A program made the translations under genes and the position numbers. Shown piece after piece: positions 46,673 through 56,556 of a stretch of 64,000 nt of DNA (position 1 is its first letter; each line of letters begins with the position of its first letter). The stretch spans positions 3,837,001 to 3,901,000 of the forward strand of contig NZ_CP107716.1 in assembly GCF_025854335.1 (NCBI RefSeq). Direction: 5' to 3'. Origin of the DNA: Pelagibacterium flavum. GTDB lineage: Bacteria; Pseudomonadota; Alphaproteobacteria; Rhizobiales; Devosiaceae. Below the pieces are notes generated by a model, which was not told the DNA's origin, did not search any database, and saw only the letters and a list, made by a program, of their open reading frames with translations.

Positions 46673-47368
46673 ATGATTAATTCAGACGTGATCGACTATC
46701 GCCGCCTTACCGATCCAGAGCTTGCTGCTGTCATTGCGGAGCTTCGAAAAGAAAAGGGTTGGACACAGGAAACGCTCGCTGAAATTGCTCGCGTCAGTCC
46801 GCGCACCATACAGCGGCTCGAGAGCGGCCAACCTAGCAGTATTGATACACGTCGAACATTAGCGGCCGCTTTTGATTTTGATGACCTTGATACATTTAAC
46901 GGGCCTTGGCCCTTACCCAATATTGAAAGGCTAAAGGAAGAATCCGCGCGTATTGAACGCGAAACTGTCGCTGTGGACGTGCAGCAGATGGTGAAGGGGA
47001 AACAATTGCGTAAGCTCGCCGAACGCGCCCACAGCTTTCTCATCACATCAATTGATGATCCGACGGACAATGTCGAAGCGTTGCTCGCGTCTCTTCAAGA
47101 TTGCTTTTGCGAATACGGCGACTGCCATGATCTCTATTCAGCGAGAGACAAGCTTGAAGTGGATCGTCAATTCCAGGAGCAGATCGATGAATTGAGAATG
47201 CAGGGTATTGGCATTGTTGCGGGGTGTCGCCGAGCTAGGATGCGACTGAAGAGTTCTCAATCGAGCGATGCCAGCTTTTTCCTCGATATTGTCTATGTCG
47301 TTTCGGCCTCCCTAGATGCCCTTCCCCAAATTGTTAGAGTTCCGCGTAACGACAGCTTCGGATTTTAA
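46673..47368 (+). CDS. HTH (XRE-type) protein with unknown C-terminal domain, 1
   Basis: A 231-aa protein: helix-turn-helix at about residues 18-65 (RKEKGWTQETLAEIARVSPR, then TIQRLESGQ), a charged linker and a C-terminal domain of about 140 residues I do not recognise. Codon use is visibly less GC-rich than neighbours. It is paralogous to the next gene (RTIQR recognition helix, similar C-terminal pattern) and shares its upstream element. ATG 46673 has TGGGAG upstream. Confidence 0.72.
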   Translation: MINSDVIDYRRLTDPELAAVIAELRKEKGWTQETLAEIARVSPRTIQRLESGQPSSIDTRRTLAAAFDFDDLDTFNGPWPLPNIERLKEESARIERETVAVDVQQMVKGKQLRKLAERAHSFLITSIDDPTDNVEALLASLQDCFCEYGDCHDLYSARDKLEVDRQFQEQIDELRMQGIGIVAGCRRARMRLKSSQSSDASFFLDIVYVVSASLDALPQIVRVPRNDSFGF

Positions 47369-47445
47369 TCCAGCTTGTCGTGTTCTAAGACATTAGTGTC
47401 GCGCTCGCGTCGCAACGATAGCGCATCGTCTGAAATCCTGCCGCT

Positions 47446-47469
47446 TTCCTGACGTGGTACTGTCGCTCC
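47446..47469 (+). promoter_or_regulatory. shared upstream element, copy 2 (before HTH gene 2)
   Basis: TTCCTGACGTGGTA followed by CTGTCGCTCC lies 22 bp before the ATG at 47491 and matches the element at 46611 at about 20 of 24 positions. The inverted half-sites are GAC and GTC, reversed relative to copy 1 (GTC and GAC), so pairing is kept. Confidence 0.5.
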
Positions 47470-47490
47470 ATTCGCGCTAGATTGAAACTC

Positions 47491-48237
47491 ATGAGCAATC
47501 GAAATCACAGACCAGATGGAGCAAAGATCCGCGAATTGCGGGGGTTAGCGGGCATGACCCAAGAAATACTGGGTATTAAAAGTGGCGTAGATCGGCGGAC
47601 GATTCAGCGCGCAGAAACCGACAAGCCGATGCAAATGGAAAGTCTATCCAGCATCGCATCGGCACTTAATGTACGTGTTAGTGAAATTATCAGAACTGCT
47701 GAAAATGAGGACGGCACCAATGCAGAGGACTTGGCAGCCCAGAGTTTAATTGTTCTACGGCCAGTTGATTCTGGGATGACTCTCATCAATACGCTGGAAG
47801 CCAGCTTTGACGGCAAGATAACGTGCGAGGCGGAGCCGACTTCCGAAAACATTGATGTGCTTGAGGCGATGACTTCCGCGATCGAAGCCATGATGCCGAA
47901 TCCTTGGCGGACGCCAATGGAAGAGCCGGTGTTTCCGCTGTCGGCAAGGCTTCGTCAAGCCGTCAGTCTGAATCAGCAGATTAAGCAATTATTGGACTTT
48001 GGCATTGCCGCCTTTGTCGCAACATACACGGCAAAGGCTCAGATGCCATATTACGATATCGATACTGGCGAAATGTATGTAACCAGCCGGACGCCTCGCG
48101 AACTGGTCACAATCTGCCGGATCATGCTGGCGCCGATTGCTCGCAGTGACCGGATCACGCTCAAGGTCGATGATCTCTACGTACCCTCGAAAGCTCCAGC
48201 TTTCGAACCGAATGGTTTGGAGGATATTCCTTTCTAA
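47491..48237 (+). CDS. HTH (XRE-type) protein with unknown C-terminal domain, 2
   Basis: A 248-aa protein: HTH at about residues 9-62 (LRGLAGMTQEILGIKSGVDR, RTIQRAETD, ALNVRVSEII), then about 180 residues of unknown fold ending EPNGLEDIPF. It resembles the preceding gene in domain order and in part of the C-terminal region (QLLDFGIAAFVATY versus ELRMQGIGIVAG). Base composition is again lower in GC. The stop is 6 bp from the tRNA-like gene. Confidence 0.72.
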   Translation: MSNRNHRPDGAKIRELRGLAGMTQEILGIKSGVDRRTIQRAETDKPMQMESLSSIASALNVRVSEIIRTAENEDGTNAEDLAAQSLIVLRPVDSGMTLINTLEASFDGKITCEAEPTSENIDVLEAMTSAIEAMMPNPWRTPMEEPVFPLSARLRQAVSLNQQIKQLLDFGIAAFVATYTAKAQMPYYDIDTGEMYVTSRTPRELVTICRIMLAPIARSDRITLKVDDLYVPSKAPAFEPNGLEDIPF

Positions 48238-48243
48238 AGTTCC

Positions 48244-48354
48244 GCAGCGTAGCTCAGGTGGACAGAGCACCCTGTTTTCGACGGTTCGATGTGGTCTTGC
48301 CGGACGCCATCACCGGACAGGGAGGTCGCAGGTTCGAATCCTGCCGCTGCGCCA
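48244..48354 (+). tRNA. tRNA-like gene with a 43-nt anticodon loop
   Basis: A class I cloverleaf can be drawn: acceptor GCAGCG (48244-48249) with CGCTGC before G and CCA (48352-48354), TA at positions 8-9, D arm GCTC/GAGC, anticodon stem CCCTG (48270-48274) and CAGGG (48318-48322), variable loop AGGTC, T arm GCAGG/CCTGC with loop TTCGAAT. The acceptor is 6 bp with a G discriminator, or 7 bp (CGCAGCG/CGCTGCG) with no discriminator base. The loop between the anticodon stem arms is 43 nt (48275-48317), not 7, and can fold into its own small hairpin (CGGT/ACCG, GATG/CATC). Identity cannot be assigned; a degenerate or intron-like tRNA is possible. Confidence 0.5.
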
Positions 48355-48465
48355 TCTCGATAAGCCTGCGAGAGAGTTCCCATAACAGGTTGGCTCGCTA
48401 AGCGTATGGCGTGGAATAGTCCATTTTAAGTTTATTCCATAGTGCCCGATCTTACCACCATTCCC

Positions 48466-48498
48466 AAAGAAAAAGGCCCGCGCTTTCGCGCGAGCCCC
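48466..48498 (-). terminator. intrinsic terminator of rpsA
   Basis: On the minus strand GGCTCGCGC and GCGCGGGCC pair with a GAAA loop, followed by TTTTTCTTT. Confidence 0.8.
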
Positions 48499-48522
48499 AT
48501 AAAATCGATCACACTATGTGTG

Positions 48523-50226
48523 TTACTTCTTGTCCTGGCCCTTGAGGGCTGCGCCAAGGATGTCGCCGAGGGAGGCGCCGGAGTCGGAGGAACCGTACTG
48601 AGCGACGGCTTCTTTTTCTTCGGCGATTTCCAGGGCCTTGATCGAAAGGCCGATGCGGCGGGTCTTCTTGTCGAACTGGGTGATGCGGGCATCGACCTTT
48701 TCGCCGACGGCGAAGCGTTCGGGGCGCTGGTCTTCACGGTCGCGGCTCAGATCGGAGCGGCGGATGAAGGCCGTCAGGTCGGTGTCGGCGATGCGCACTT
48801 CGAGGCCACCATCGGTAACGGCGGTGACTTCGGTGGTGACGATCGCGCCCTTGCGCAGGCCATCGGAGCCGGCAGCGGCATCGGCCATTGCATCGGACCC
48901 AAGCTGCTTGATGCCCAGGGAAATGCGTTCCTTGTCGATATCGACGTCGAGAACCTTGGCCTTGACGATGTCGCCACGGTTGTAATCCTCAAGCGCTTCT
49001 TCGCCCGGACGGTTCCAGTCGAGATCGGAAAGGTGGACCATGCCGTCCACATCGCCGTCGAGGCCGATGAACAGGCCGAATTCGGTCTTGTTCTTGACTT
49101 CGCCTTCGATCTCGGCACCGATCGGGAACTTGTCGGCAAAGCTTTCCCACGGATTGGCGAGCGTCTGCTTGAGACCAAGCGAGATGCGGCGCTTTTCGGG
49201 ATCGACTTCGAGAACGACCACTTCGACTTCCTGGGAGGTCGAGACGATCTTGCCCGGATGGACGTTCTTTTTGGTCCAGCTCATTTCCGAGACGTGGATC
49301 AGGCCTTCGATGCCCGGCTCGAGTTCGACGAACGCACCGTAATCGGTGATGTTGGTCACGCGGCCAGTGAACTTGGCTTCCACCGGATACTTGGCGGCAA
49401 TGCCTTCCCAGGGATCGGCCTGGAGCTGCTTCATGCCCAGCGAAATACGATGGCTTTCCTGATTGACGCGGATGATCTGGACCTTGATGGTCTCGCCGAT
49501 CGCCAGGACTTCGTTGGGGTGATTGACGCGGCGCCATGCGATGTCGGTGACGTGGAGCAGGCCATCGATGCCGCCCAGATCAACGAACGCACCGTAATCG
49601 GTGATGTTCTTGACGACGCCTTCGACCACCTGGCCCTCTTCGAGCTGTTGGACGATTTCCGAACGCTGTTCGGCGCGCGATTCTTCGAGAATGGCGCGGC
49701 GCGAAACGACGATATTGCCGCGGCGCTTGTCCATTTTCAGGATCTGGAAGGGCTGCGGCACGTTCATCAGGGGAGCGATGTCGCGGATGGGGCGGATATC
49801 GACCTGGGAGCGCGGCAGGAAGGCCACGGCGCCATCGAGATCGACGGTGAAGCCGCCCTTGACCTGGTTGAAGATCTGGCCTTCGACCTTTTCGCCCTTG
49901 TCGTAAAGGACTTCGAGGCGGACCCAGCTTTCTTCGCGGCGGGCCTTCTCACGGGAGAGGACAGCCTCGCCCATCGCGTTTTCGACGCGGTCGACATAGA
50001 CTTCGACTTCCGAGCCGACGGCAATGGTGCCGTCGCGGCCGGCGGCGCCGAATTCCTTCATCGGCACGCGGCCTTCGGTCTTCAATCCCACGTCGATGAT
50101 GGCGAGGTCTTTTTCGATTGCGACGACCTTGCCTTTGACAACGGTGCCCTCGACGGGATCGATGTCCTGAAAGCTCTCAAAAAGGAGCTGTTCGAAATCT
50201 TCTGCAGATGCGGTCTGGTTAGCCAT
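48523..50226 (-). CDS. rpsA: 30S ribosomal protein S1
   Basis: A 567-aa protein with six S1 RNA-binding repeats; the best repeats show VVKNITDYGAFVDLGG, RVTNITDYGAFVELEPG and the ISLGMKQ/ISLGLKQ/ISLGIKQ ends. It recruits mRNA to the 30S subunit. The start at 50226 gives the usual MANQT N terminus; the longer frame upstream is not used by relatives. It follows cmk across a leader of about 220 bp. Confidence 0.97.
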   Translation of the reverse strand: MANQTASAEDFEQLLFESFQDIDPVEGTVVKGKVVAIEKDLAIIDVGLKTEGRVPMKEFGAAGRDGTIAVGSEVEVYVDRVENAMGEAVLSREKARREESWVRLEVLYDKGEKVEGQIFNQVKGGFTVDLDGAVAFLPRSQVDIRPIRDIAPLMNVPQPFQILKMDKRRGNIVVSRRAILEESRAEQRSEIVQQLEEGQVVEGVVKNITDYGAFVDLGGIDGLLHVTDIAWRRVNHPNEVLAIGETIKVQIIRVNQESHRISLGMKQLQADPWEGIAAKYPVEAKFTGRVTNITDYGAFVELEPGIEGLIHVSEMSWTKKNVHPGKIVSTSQEVEVVVLEVDPEKRRISLGLKQTLANPWESFADKFPIGAEIEGEVKNKTEFGLFIGLDGDVDGMVHLSDLDWNRPGEEALEDYNRGDIVKAKVLDVDIDKERISLGIKQLGSDAMADAAAGSDGLRKGAIVTTEVTAVTDGGLEVRIADTDLTAFIRRSDLSRDREDQRPERFAVGEKVDARITQFDKKTRRIGLSIKALEIAEEKEAVAQYGSSDSGASLGDILGAALKGQDKK

Positions 50227-50314
50227 TAAAACTCCATTCCGAGCGGGTGCGCGGAACATTTGGTTGGTGTTGATGATGTGGATAGTCGTGCCGATATAGC
50301 CAACGGCGTTCCCA

Positions 50315-50326
50315 CCCCATATGGGG
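50315..50326. promoter_or_regulatory. 12-bp palindrome CCCCATATGGGG in the rpsA leader
   Basis: A perfect palindrome centred about 90 bp upstream of the rpsA start. It could be a protein-binding site or part of an RNA hairpin in the leader; S1 synthesis is autoregulated in other bacteria through leader structure. Confidence 0.35.
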
Positions 50327-50444
50327 TTTGGAGCGCTGATTTTCAAACCGGCGAATACTGACAGGGCAGGTGAACCCTTAAGGCGGGTTCGGGTGCGAAA
50401 GATTTGTGGCCCAACGCCGCAAGTTTGGATTTTGCCTGAGCTCT

Positions 50445-52501
<2,057 letters not shown>

Positions 52502-52704
52502 TCACGGGCATGGCCGCTTACATTTTGCGTTTGACAGCGGCGAAAATTTCACGCTAACCGAACCCCCAACGTGGCCGCCCTTTTCAACCAGGGGTGTTGC
52601 GCCCACACTTTATGCCTGTTGCGCCCCTTAGCAAAAACCCGGTAGCGTTTTTTCGGGGCGCTCGAAATACCAACCCTACAGCAGCAGATGAATGGGGAAT
52701 TGCC

Positions 52705-53142
52705 TTGGCCAGTGACGAACGCGGTACCAAGCGGACATGCCCGGTAACGGGTAAGAAATTTTACGATCTAGGCAAAGACCCGGTGGTCTCGCCCTATACC
52801 GGCAAATCCTATCCCCTGAGCTTTTTCGAAGCCGCTCAGGAAAAGGCAGCCGCCAAGTTCGGCGCCAAGGAGCGCAAGGCTGAAAAGGTCGTAGAGGAAG
52901 ACGAGGTCGAGGAAGCCGACGTCGATGTGGCCGCCAAGGAGGCGGGTGCCGAGGTCATTTCGCTCAATGACGCGGAAACCGATACCGACGACGATGATGA
53001 CAATGACGACGATATCCCCGATGTCGAGGACGTCGAAGTCGACGAGGAACTGGGCGGGGACGACGACGATACCTTCCTTGAAACCGACGACGACGATGAC
53101 GAAATCGATTTCGACGTCGAAGTGGATGATGACGAGCGGTAG
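52705..53142 (+). CDS. TIGR02300 family acidic protein
   Basis: A 145-aa protein. The N-terminal SDERGTKRTCPVTGKKFYDL, then DPVVSPYTGKSYP, is the conserved TIGR02300 core with a Cys; the rest is an extremely Asp/Glu-rich tail. Function unknown. Starting at the TTG at 52705 (GGGGAA upstream) gives the standard N terminus; longer frames have no homologous extension. It lies next to aroA and tRNA-Ala, as in related genomes. Confidence 0.85.
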   Translation: MASDERGTKRTCPVTGKKFYDLGKDPVVSPYTGKSYPLSFFEAAQEKAAAKFGAKERKAEKVVEEDEVEEADVDVAAKEAGAEVISLNDAETDTDDDDDNDDDIPDVEDVEVDEELGGDDDDTFLETDDDDDEIDFDVEVDDDER

Positions 53143-53145
53143 AGT

Positions 53146-53350
53146 TTTTTCTGTCTCACGGCGCGCACCGCTTCGGGCATGACGCGCTGAAACCGCGCTA
53201 TGCCCTTCGCTGCGCCTGCGACGGCGCGGCGAACGGTCGCCCCAGCCCGCGAGCATAGCTCGCTTGGGCGTTCTGCCTTCAAATCGATCCACCGGATCGA
53301 TTTGCCCCGCAAGGCGGGTCAGGCAAAACTCCTCACCTAAGGCTCGTCCA
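53146..53350. repeat. direct repeat R1 flanking tRNA-Ala
   Basis: About 200 bp, repeated at 53606-53806. The distal part (53241-53336) matches the other copy (53710-53805) at nearly every position. It contains hairpins AGCCCGCGAGC/GCTCGCTTGGG and AAATCGATCC/GGATCGATTT with loop ACC. Confidence 0.8.
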
Positions 53351-53529
53351 TGTGACCCACGGACTTGCCGTGCAAGGGTAGACAGGGCTTTTAGGGGTCG
53401 CATGAAAAATTTGCGACGCGGGGTGAAATTTGCTCTTGCGTCGCAAAACACTTCTCACTAGGTTCCGCCCGTTCGCTCAGGGCACCTGAGGGACCACCCG
53501 GACGGCGCGTTGCGCGCCACCCAATCGAT

Positions 53530-53605
53530 GGGGCCATAGCTCAGCTGGGAGAGCGCCTGCATGGCATGCAGGAGGTCAGCGGTTCGATCCCGCTTGGCTC
53601 CACCA
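53530..53605 (+). tRNA. tRNA-Ala (anticodon GGC)
   Basis: Cloverleaf with acceptor GGGGCCA/TGGCTCC, anticodon arm CCTGC ATGGCAT GCAGG (anticodon GGC), T loop TTCGATC and encoded CCA end. It is bracketed by direct repeats R1 and R2. Confidence 0.96.
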
Positions 53606-53806
53606 TTTGTTTCTTCTATCTCACTGCGCGCACCATTCCGAGCATGACGGCGCATAAAGCGCGCCTATGCTCTCCATTGCGTCTGCGATGGCGCGGCCAA
53701 AAAGTTGGCCCTAGCCCGCGAGCATAGCTCGCTTGGGCGTTCTGCCTTCAAATCGATCCACCGGATCGATTTGCCCCGCAAAGCGGGTCAGGCAAAACTC
53801 CTCACT
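53606..53806. repeat. direct repeat R2 flanking tRNA-Ala
   Basis: Second copy, starting immediately after the tRNA. The proximal 100 bp are diverged from R1, while the distal 96 bp differ at only about two positions. It includes the same 10-3-10 hairpin. Confidence 0.8.
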
Positions 53807-53872
53807 TGGTTGGTCCAGTCTTCCTTGGATGTTTGTGCTATTCGCAGGCCTTGTTGCCGCGAATGGTTTTGG

Positions 53873-53961
53873 TTTGCCTCACGGGCCGCTCCGCGCACGG
53901 CATGACGCGCTGGCCCTCGGGCGGGTCGGGCAAAACTGCCCGGCCAAAGGCTCGTCCACCC
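53873..53961. repeat. degenerate third copy (R3) of the tRNA-Ala flanking repeat
   Basis: GCGCACGGCATGACGCGCTG, then GGGTCGGGCAAAACT and AAAGGCTCGTCCA, correspond to parts of R1 with the middle hairpins missing. No gene is seen from 53807 to 54038. Confidence 0.55.
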
Positions 53962-54038
53962 AACCGCTGGCCGCACTAAGCTCCCATGACTTGCGTGAAG
54001 AGCGCCTCTCTGTAGAGTTGGGGGAAAGAGGAGTCGTC

Positions 54039-54644
54039 ATGCCCCCCGTCATTCCCGATCCGGAAAAGATTCGTCCGTTTGTCGATTTCGAGAGCTTTTA
54101 TGGCTGGCTGGCCCAGCATGGGGGCGCCTGGGACGAGGTTTGGGTGCAGTTTTTCAAGAAGGGGTCGGGGGTCGAAACGATTTCCTACGAGGAGGCTGTG
54201 CGGGCCGGGCTGTGCTGGGGGTGGATTGACGGGATCAAGAAGACGCACGACGAGAAATCGTATCTCTTGCGCTTCACGCCACGGCGCAAGAAATCGATCT
54301 GGAGCCTGATCAATACCCGCCACGCCGAACGCCTGATCGAAGAGGGGCTGATGCGCGAACCGGGGCTGGCCCAGATCGAGGCGGCCAAGAGTGACGGGCG
54401 CTGGGACGCCGCCTATTCGTCGGGGGCCGAGTTCACTATGCCCGAGGATTTTATCGAGGCCGTTCGGGCAAACCCTGAGGCGCTCAAGGTCTATGAAACG
54501 CTCAACCGCGCCAATCTTTATGCGCTGATGTTCAGGATCAACGGGGTCAAGAAGGCCGAGACGCGGGCCCGTAATATCGAAAAATTCGTCGCCATGCTGG
54601 CGCGGGGGGAAACGCTGCATCCCAATGGGAAGGCGAAGGGGTAG
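54039..54644 (+). CDS. YdeI/OmpD-associated family protein
   Basis: A 201-aa protein: PFVDFESFYGWLAQHG, then VWVQFFKKGSG, CWGWIDGIKK and the helical C-terminal block with VYETLNRANLYALMF. This pattern matches the YdeI/OmpD-associated family, linked in enterobacteria to peptide and bacteriocin resistance. ATG 54039 follows AAAGAGGAG. The upstream frame extension runs through R2 and is not coding. Confidence 0.78.
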   Translation: MPPVIPDPEKIRPFVDFESFYGWLAQHGGAWDEVWVQFFKKGSGVETISYEEAVRAGLCWGWIDGIKKTHDEKSYLLRFTPRRKKSIWSLINTRHAERLIEEGLMREPGLAQIEAAKSDGRWDAAYSSGAEFTMPEDFIEAVRANPEALKVYETLNRANLYALMFRINGVKKAETRARNIEKFVAMLARGETLHPNGKAKG

Positions 54645-54749
54645 GGCGGCGGCGTCTCGCGGTCCGACCAAAATCGGGCATCTGACCGGCAGGCCATGCG
54701 CGGTGTCGGAGGGTACGAAAAAAGCGACAAAACGGCCTTTTCCACCGGC

Positions 54750-54838
54750 GTCATCCCGGGAGCCAGTAAGCGGCAGAGTTGGTGGGTCTATCACGAACAC
54801 CGAGTGTACTGGATCCCGGCTCAAGGCCGGGATGACCA
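54750..54838. repeat. composite inverted repeat element, copy 2
   Basis: The reverse unit is shortened (GTCATCCCGGGAGCCAGTA), followed by AGCGGCAGAGTT, a variable core ending CCGAGTG, and forward unit TACTGGATCCCGG ... CCGGGATGAC. It matches the element at 39354-39454. Confidence 0.7.
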
Positions 54839-54900
54839 AGGGGGTGTGGCGCCGATGGTGCCGAGCGCATAGAGCGCTTTTTCTCTGGTTGGGACTGGCC

Positions 54901-56553
54901 CTATTGCACCAGGGCGGCGTTGCGGCAGTCGAAGACGTGGACGGCGACGTCGACTTGGCCCAACCCGATGCCCAAAGCGTCAAAGAGCACCATCAGAACC
55001 TCATCGAGCACCAGCGGGACCGGGTCGAGCAGGGCTTGGACGGTGCCGAGCGCGCCTGAGAGCAGGGCGCCGAGCAGGTTGATCGACAAGATTTCGAGGT
55101 CGAGGTCGAGATCATCGAGCAGCGCGCTGGTGAGGCTGGAGACGGGGGTTTGGGTGGTTGCCGTGCGGATGGTGCCGTTGGCGGCGTCGAGCGCCGTGAA
55201 ATAAAGCGGGATGGGGCTGGTCTGGCTCATGGCGATATCGGCGCGGGCATTGATCCGCGCGATGCCGCCCAGCAGCGAGACGATGGGGGTCTTGGCGATC
55301 ACCAGCGGGCTTTGCGTATCAAGAAACGCCGCATGCGGGGTGTTTCCCACGGCGAGCCGCAGCACGCCGGGGCTGGCGGCGATGGTGGCCGTGCCCTGGT
55401 CGGGCCGGCCGGGCGGACAGGCAAGACTGGTCATTTGCGCTTCGGCGGGGGCGAGTTCGGCATAGACGGGCAGGGTGATATCGAGCAGGCCCAGCCCACC
55501 GCCATCGCCCAGAACCGAAATATCGAGCCGGAGCCGGGTCTGGGCGGTGCGCAGGTAATTTCCCTCGCCCGAGAGCGTGAACCAGCCGGTGACCGACGGT
55601 TCGCCCACCACCAGCGCCACATCGATACCGACAATGCCGGGCACGCCCGCGCCCAGTTCAAGGCTGATGTGGCGGTTGCCATCGGCCACCAAGGCGGCGG
55701 CGGACAGAAGGCCAAGCGCATCGACGCTGGCCTGGACGGCGGCCGAGGTGCCGAGCGCCAGACCGGCCAGGCCGTCGGCGACGATGAGGCGCGCCATGTC
55801 CACCCTGACGGTTTCGTCGACCAGCCCGGCCAGTTGCACAAGGACCGCGTTTTCCCCTGAGGCCGAAGCGATGGCGGCGGCGATGGCGCCGAGCGAGACG
55901 TCGGTATCGAGGAGTTGGGAATAGGTGCCGACCTCCAGATCCACTTCGCCAGCCAGCGCGTCGAGGAAATCGAGCAGCGCAATATCGACATTTGCGATGG
56001 CGTTGTAATCGAGGAGGGTGAGGGAGAGTTCGGTGCCCAAAAGGCCGCCGAGAACCGCGTTGAGTATGCCGCCATCGAGACTGGCGAGGCGCGAGCCGAT
56101 GGACCAGGCGGCCATGGGGGTGGCGCTGGCGGTGGCCACAACGCCGATATGGGGCGGCGGGAAGCCAAAGATCGACGCGAAGTGGACCGTACCCTCGCGC
56201 CGCAGGGTGACGCGGGCCGCGTTGAGGGGACCGGTATCGGGGGCGAAGCGCTCGGCGGGGGTCAGCGAAGGATCGGGCGCGTAATGGCCGGTCTGAACGA
56301 TGATCGTTTCGGGCAGCGGATCGTAGCCTGCATCGGCCAGCACAAGACGCACGCGTTCGGCTGCATCGTCGGGGCTCGCGGCGGCATGGATGGCAGCCAG
56401 ATCGGCCGCCGATTGCAGGCGGCGCTTTTCAAGGTTGAGCGAGGCTTCATCGACCGCAAAGGCCGCAAGGCCGAGCAGCACCGGAGCGCCGGCGGCAAAG
56501 AGCGTTGCCACATTGGCCCCGATATCGTCCAGGAAGCGGGTGACCGGCCCCAT
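54901..56553 (-). CDS. TadG-like pilus assembly protein
   Basis: A 550-aa protein with one N-terminal transmembrane helix (about residues 14-34, LFAAGAPVLLGLAAFAVDEA) followed by LEKRRLQSAADLAAIHAA, the Tad pseudopilin-like signature. The long exported part is rich in beta-forming Leu/Val/Ala/Thr repeats. It follows a TadE-like gene by 3 bp. TadG-related proteins are accessory to Flp/Tad pili; the core tad genes are not in this window. Confidence 0.75.
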   Translation of the reverse strand: MGPVTRFLDDIGANVATLFAAGAPVLLGLAAFAVDEASLNLEKRRLQSAADLAAIHAAASPDDAAERVRLVLADAGYDPLPETIIVQTGHYAPDPSLTPAERFAPDTGPLNAARVTLRREGTVHFASIFGFPPPHIGVVATASATPMAAWSIGSRLASLDGGILNAVLGGLLGTELSLTLLDYNAIANVDIALLDFLDALAGEVDLEVGTYSQLLDTDVSLGAIAAAIASASGENAVLVQLAGLVDETVRVDMARLIVADGLAGLALGTSAAVQASVDALGLLSAAALVADGNRHISLELGAGVPGIVGIDVALVVGEPSVTGWFTLSGEGNYLRTAQTRLRLDISVLGDGGGLGLLDITLPVYAELAPAEAQMTSLACPPGRPDQGTATIAASPGVLRLAVGNTPHAAFLDTQSPLVIAKTPIVSLLGGIARINARADIAMSQTSPIPLYFTALDAANGTIRTATTQTPVSSLTSALLDDLDLDLEILSINLLGALLSGALGTVQALLDPVPLVLDEVLMVLFDALGIGLGQVDVAVHVFDCRNAALVQ

Positions 56554-56556
56554 CGA

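Noticed and set aside
48275..48317. Group I intron in the anticodon loop
   Set aside because: Group I introns known in alphaproteobacterial tRNA genes are much longer than 36 nt and contain conserved P, Q, R, S elements that are not present.
48244..48354. Reading the tRNA-like gene as a class II tRNA (Ser/Leu/Tyr type) or tRNA-Sec
   Set aside because: An alternative anticodon arm near 48269-48285 pairs poorly and leaves an implausible variable arm, whereas CCCTG/CAGGG with a normal 5-nt variable loop fits well. The 8-bp acceptor and long arm of tRNA-Sec are absent.
48442..50229. 595-codon plus-strand open frame opposite rpsA
   Set aside because: It is antisense to a clearly conserved ribosomal protein and has no recognisable domain; long antisense frames are expected in GC-rich genes with strong codon bias.
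53241..53805. CRISPR array from repeated sequences
   Set aside because: There are only two long copies (plus one degraded) around a tRNA, with no regular short repeats or spacers. No CRISPR pattern was seen in the window.
53733..54038. N-terminal extension of the YdeI-like protein
   Set aside because: The extension runs through the R2 and R3 repeats, and a strong ribosome-binding site precedes the ATG at 54039.
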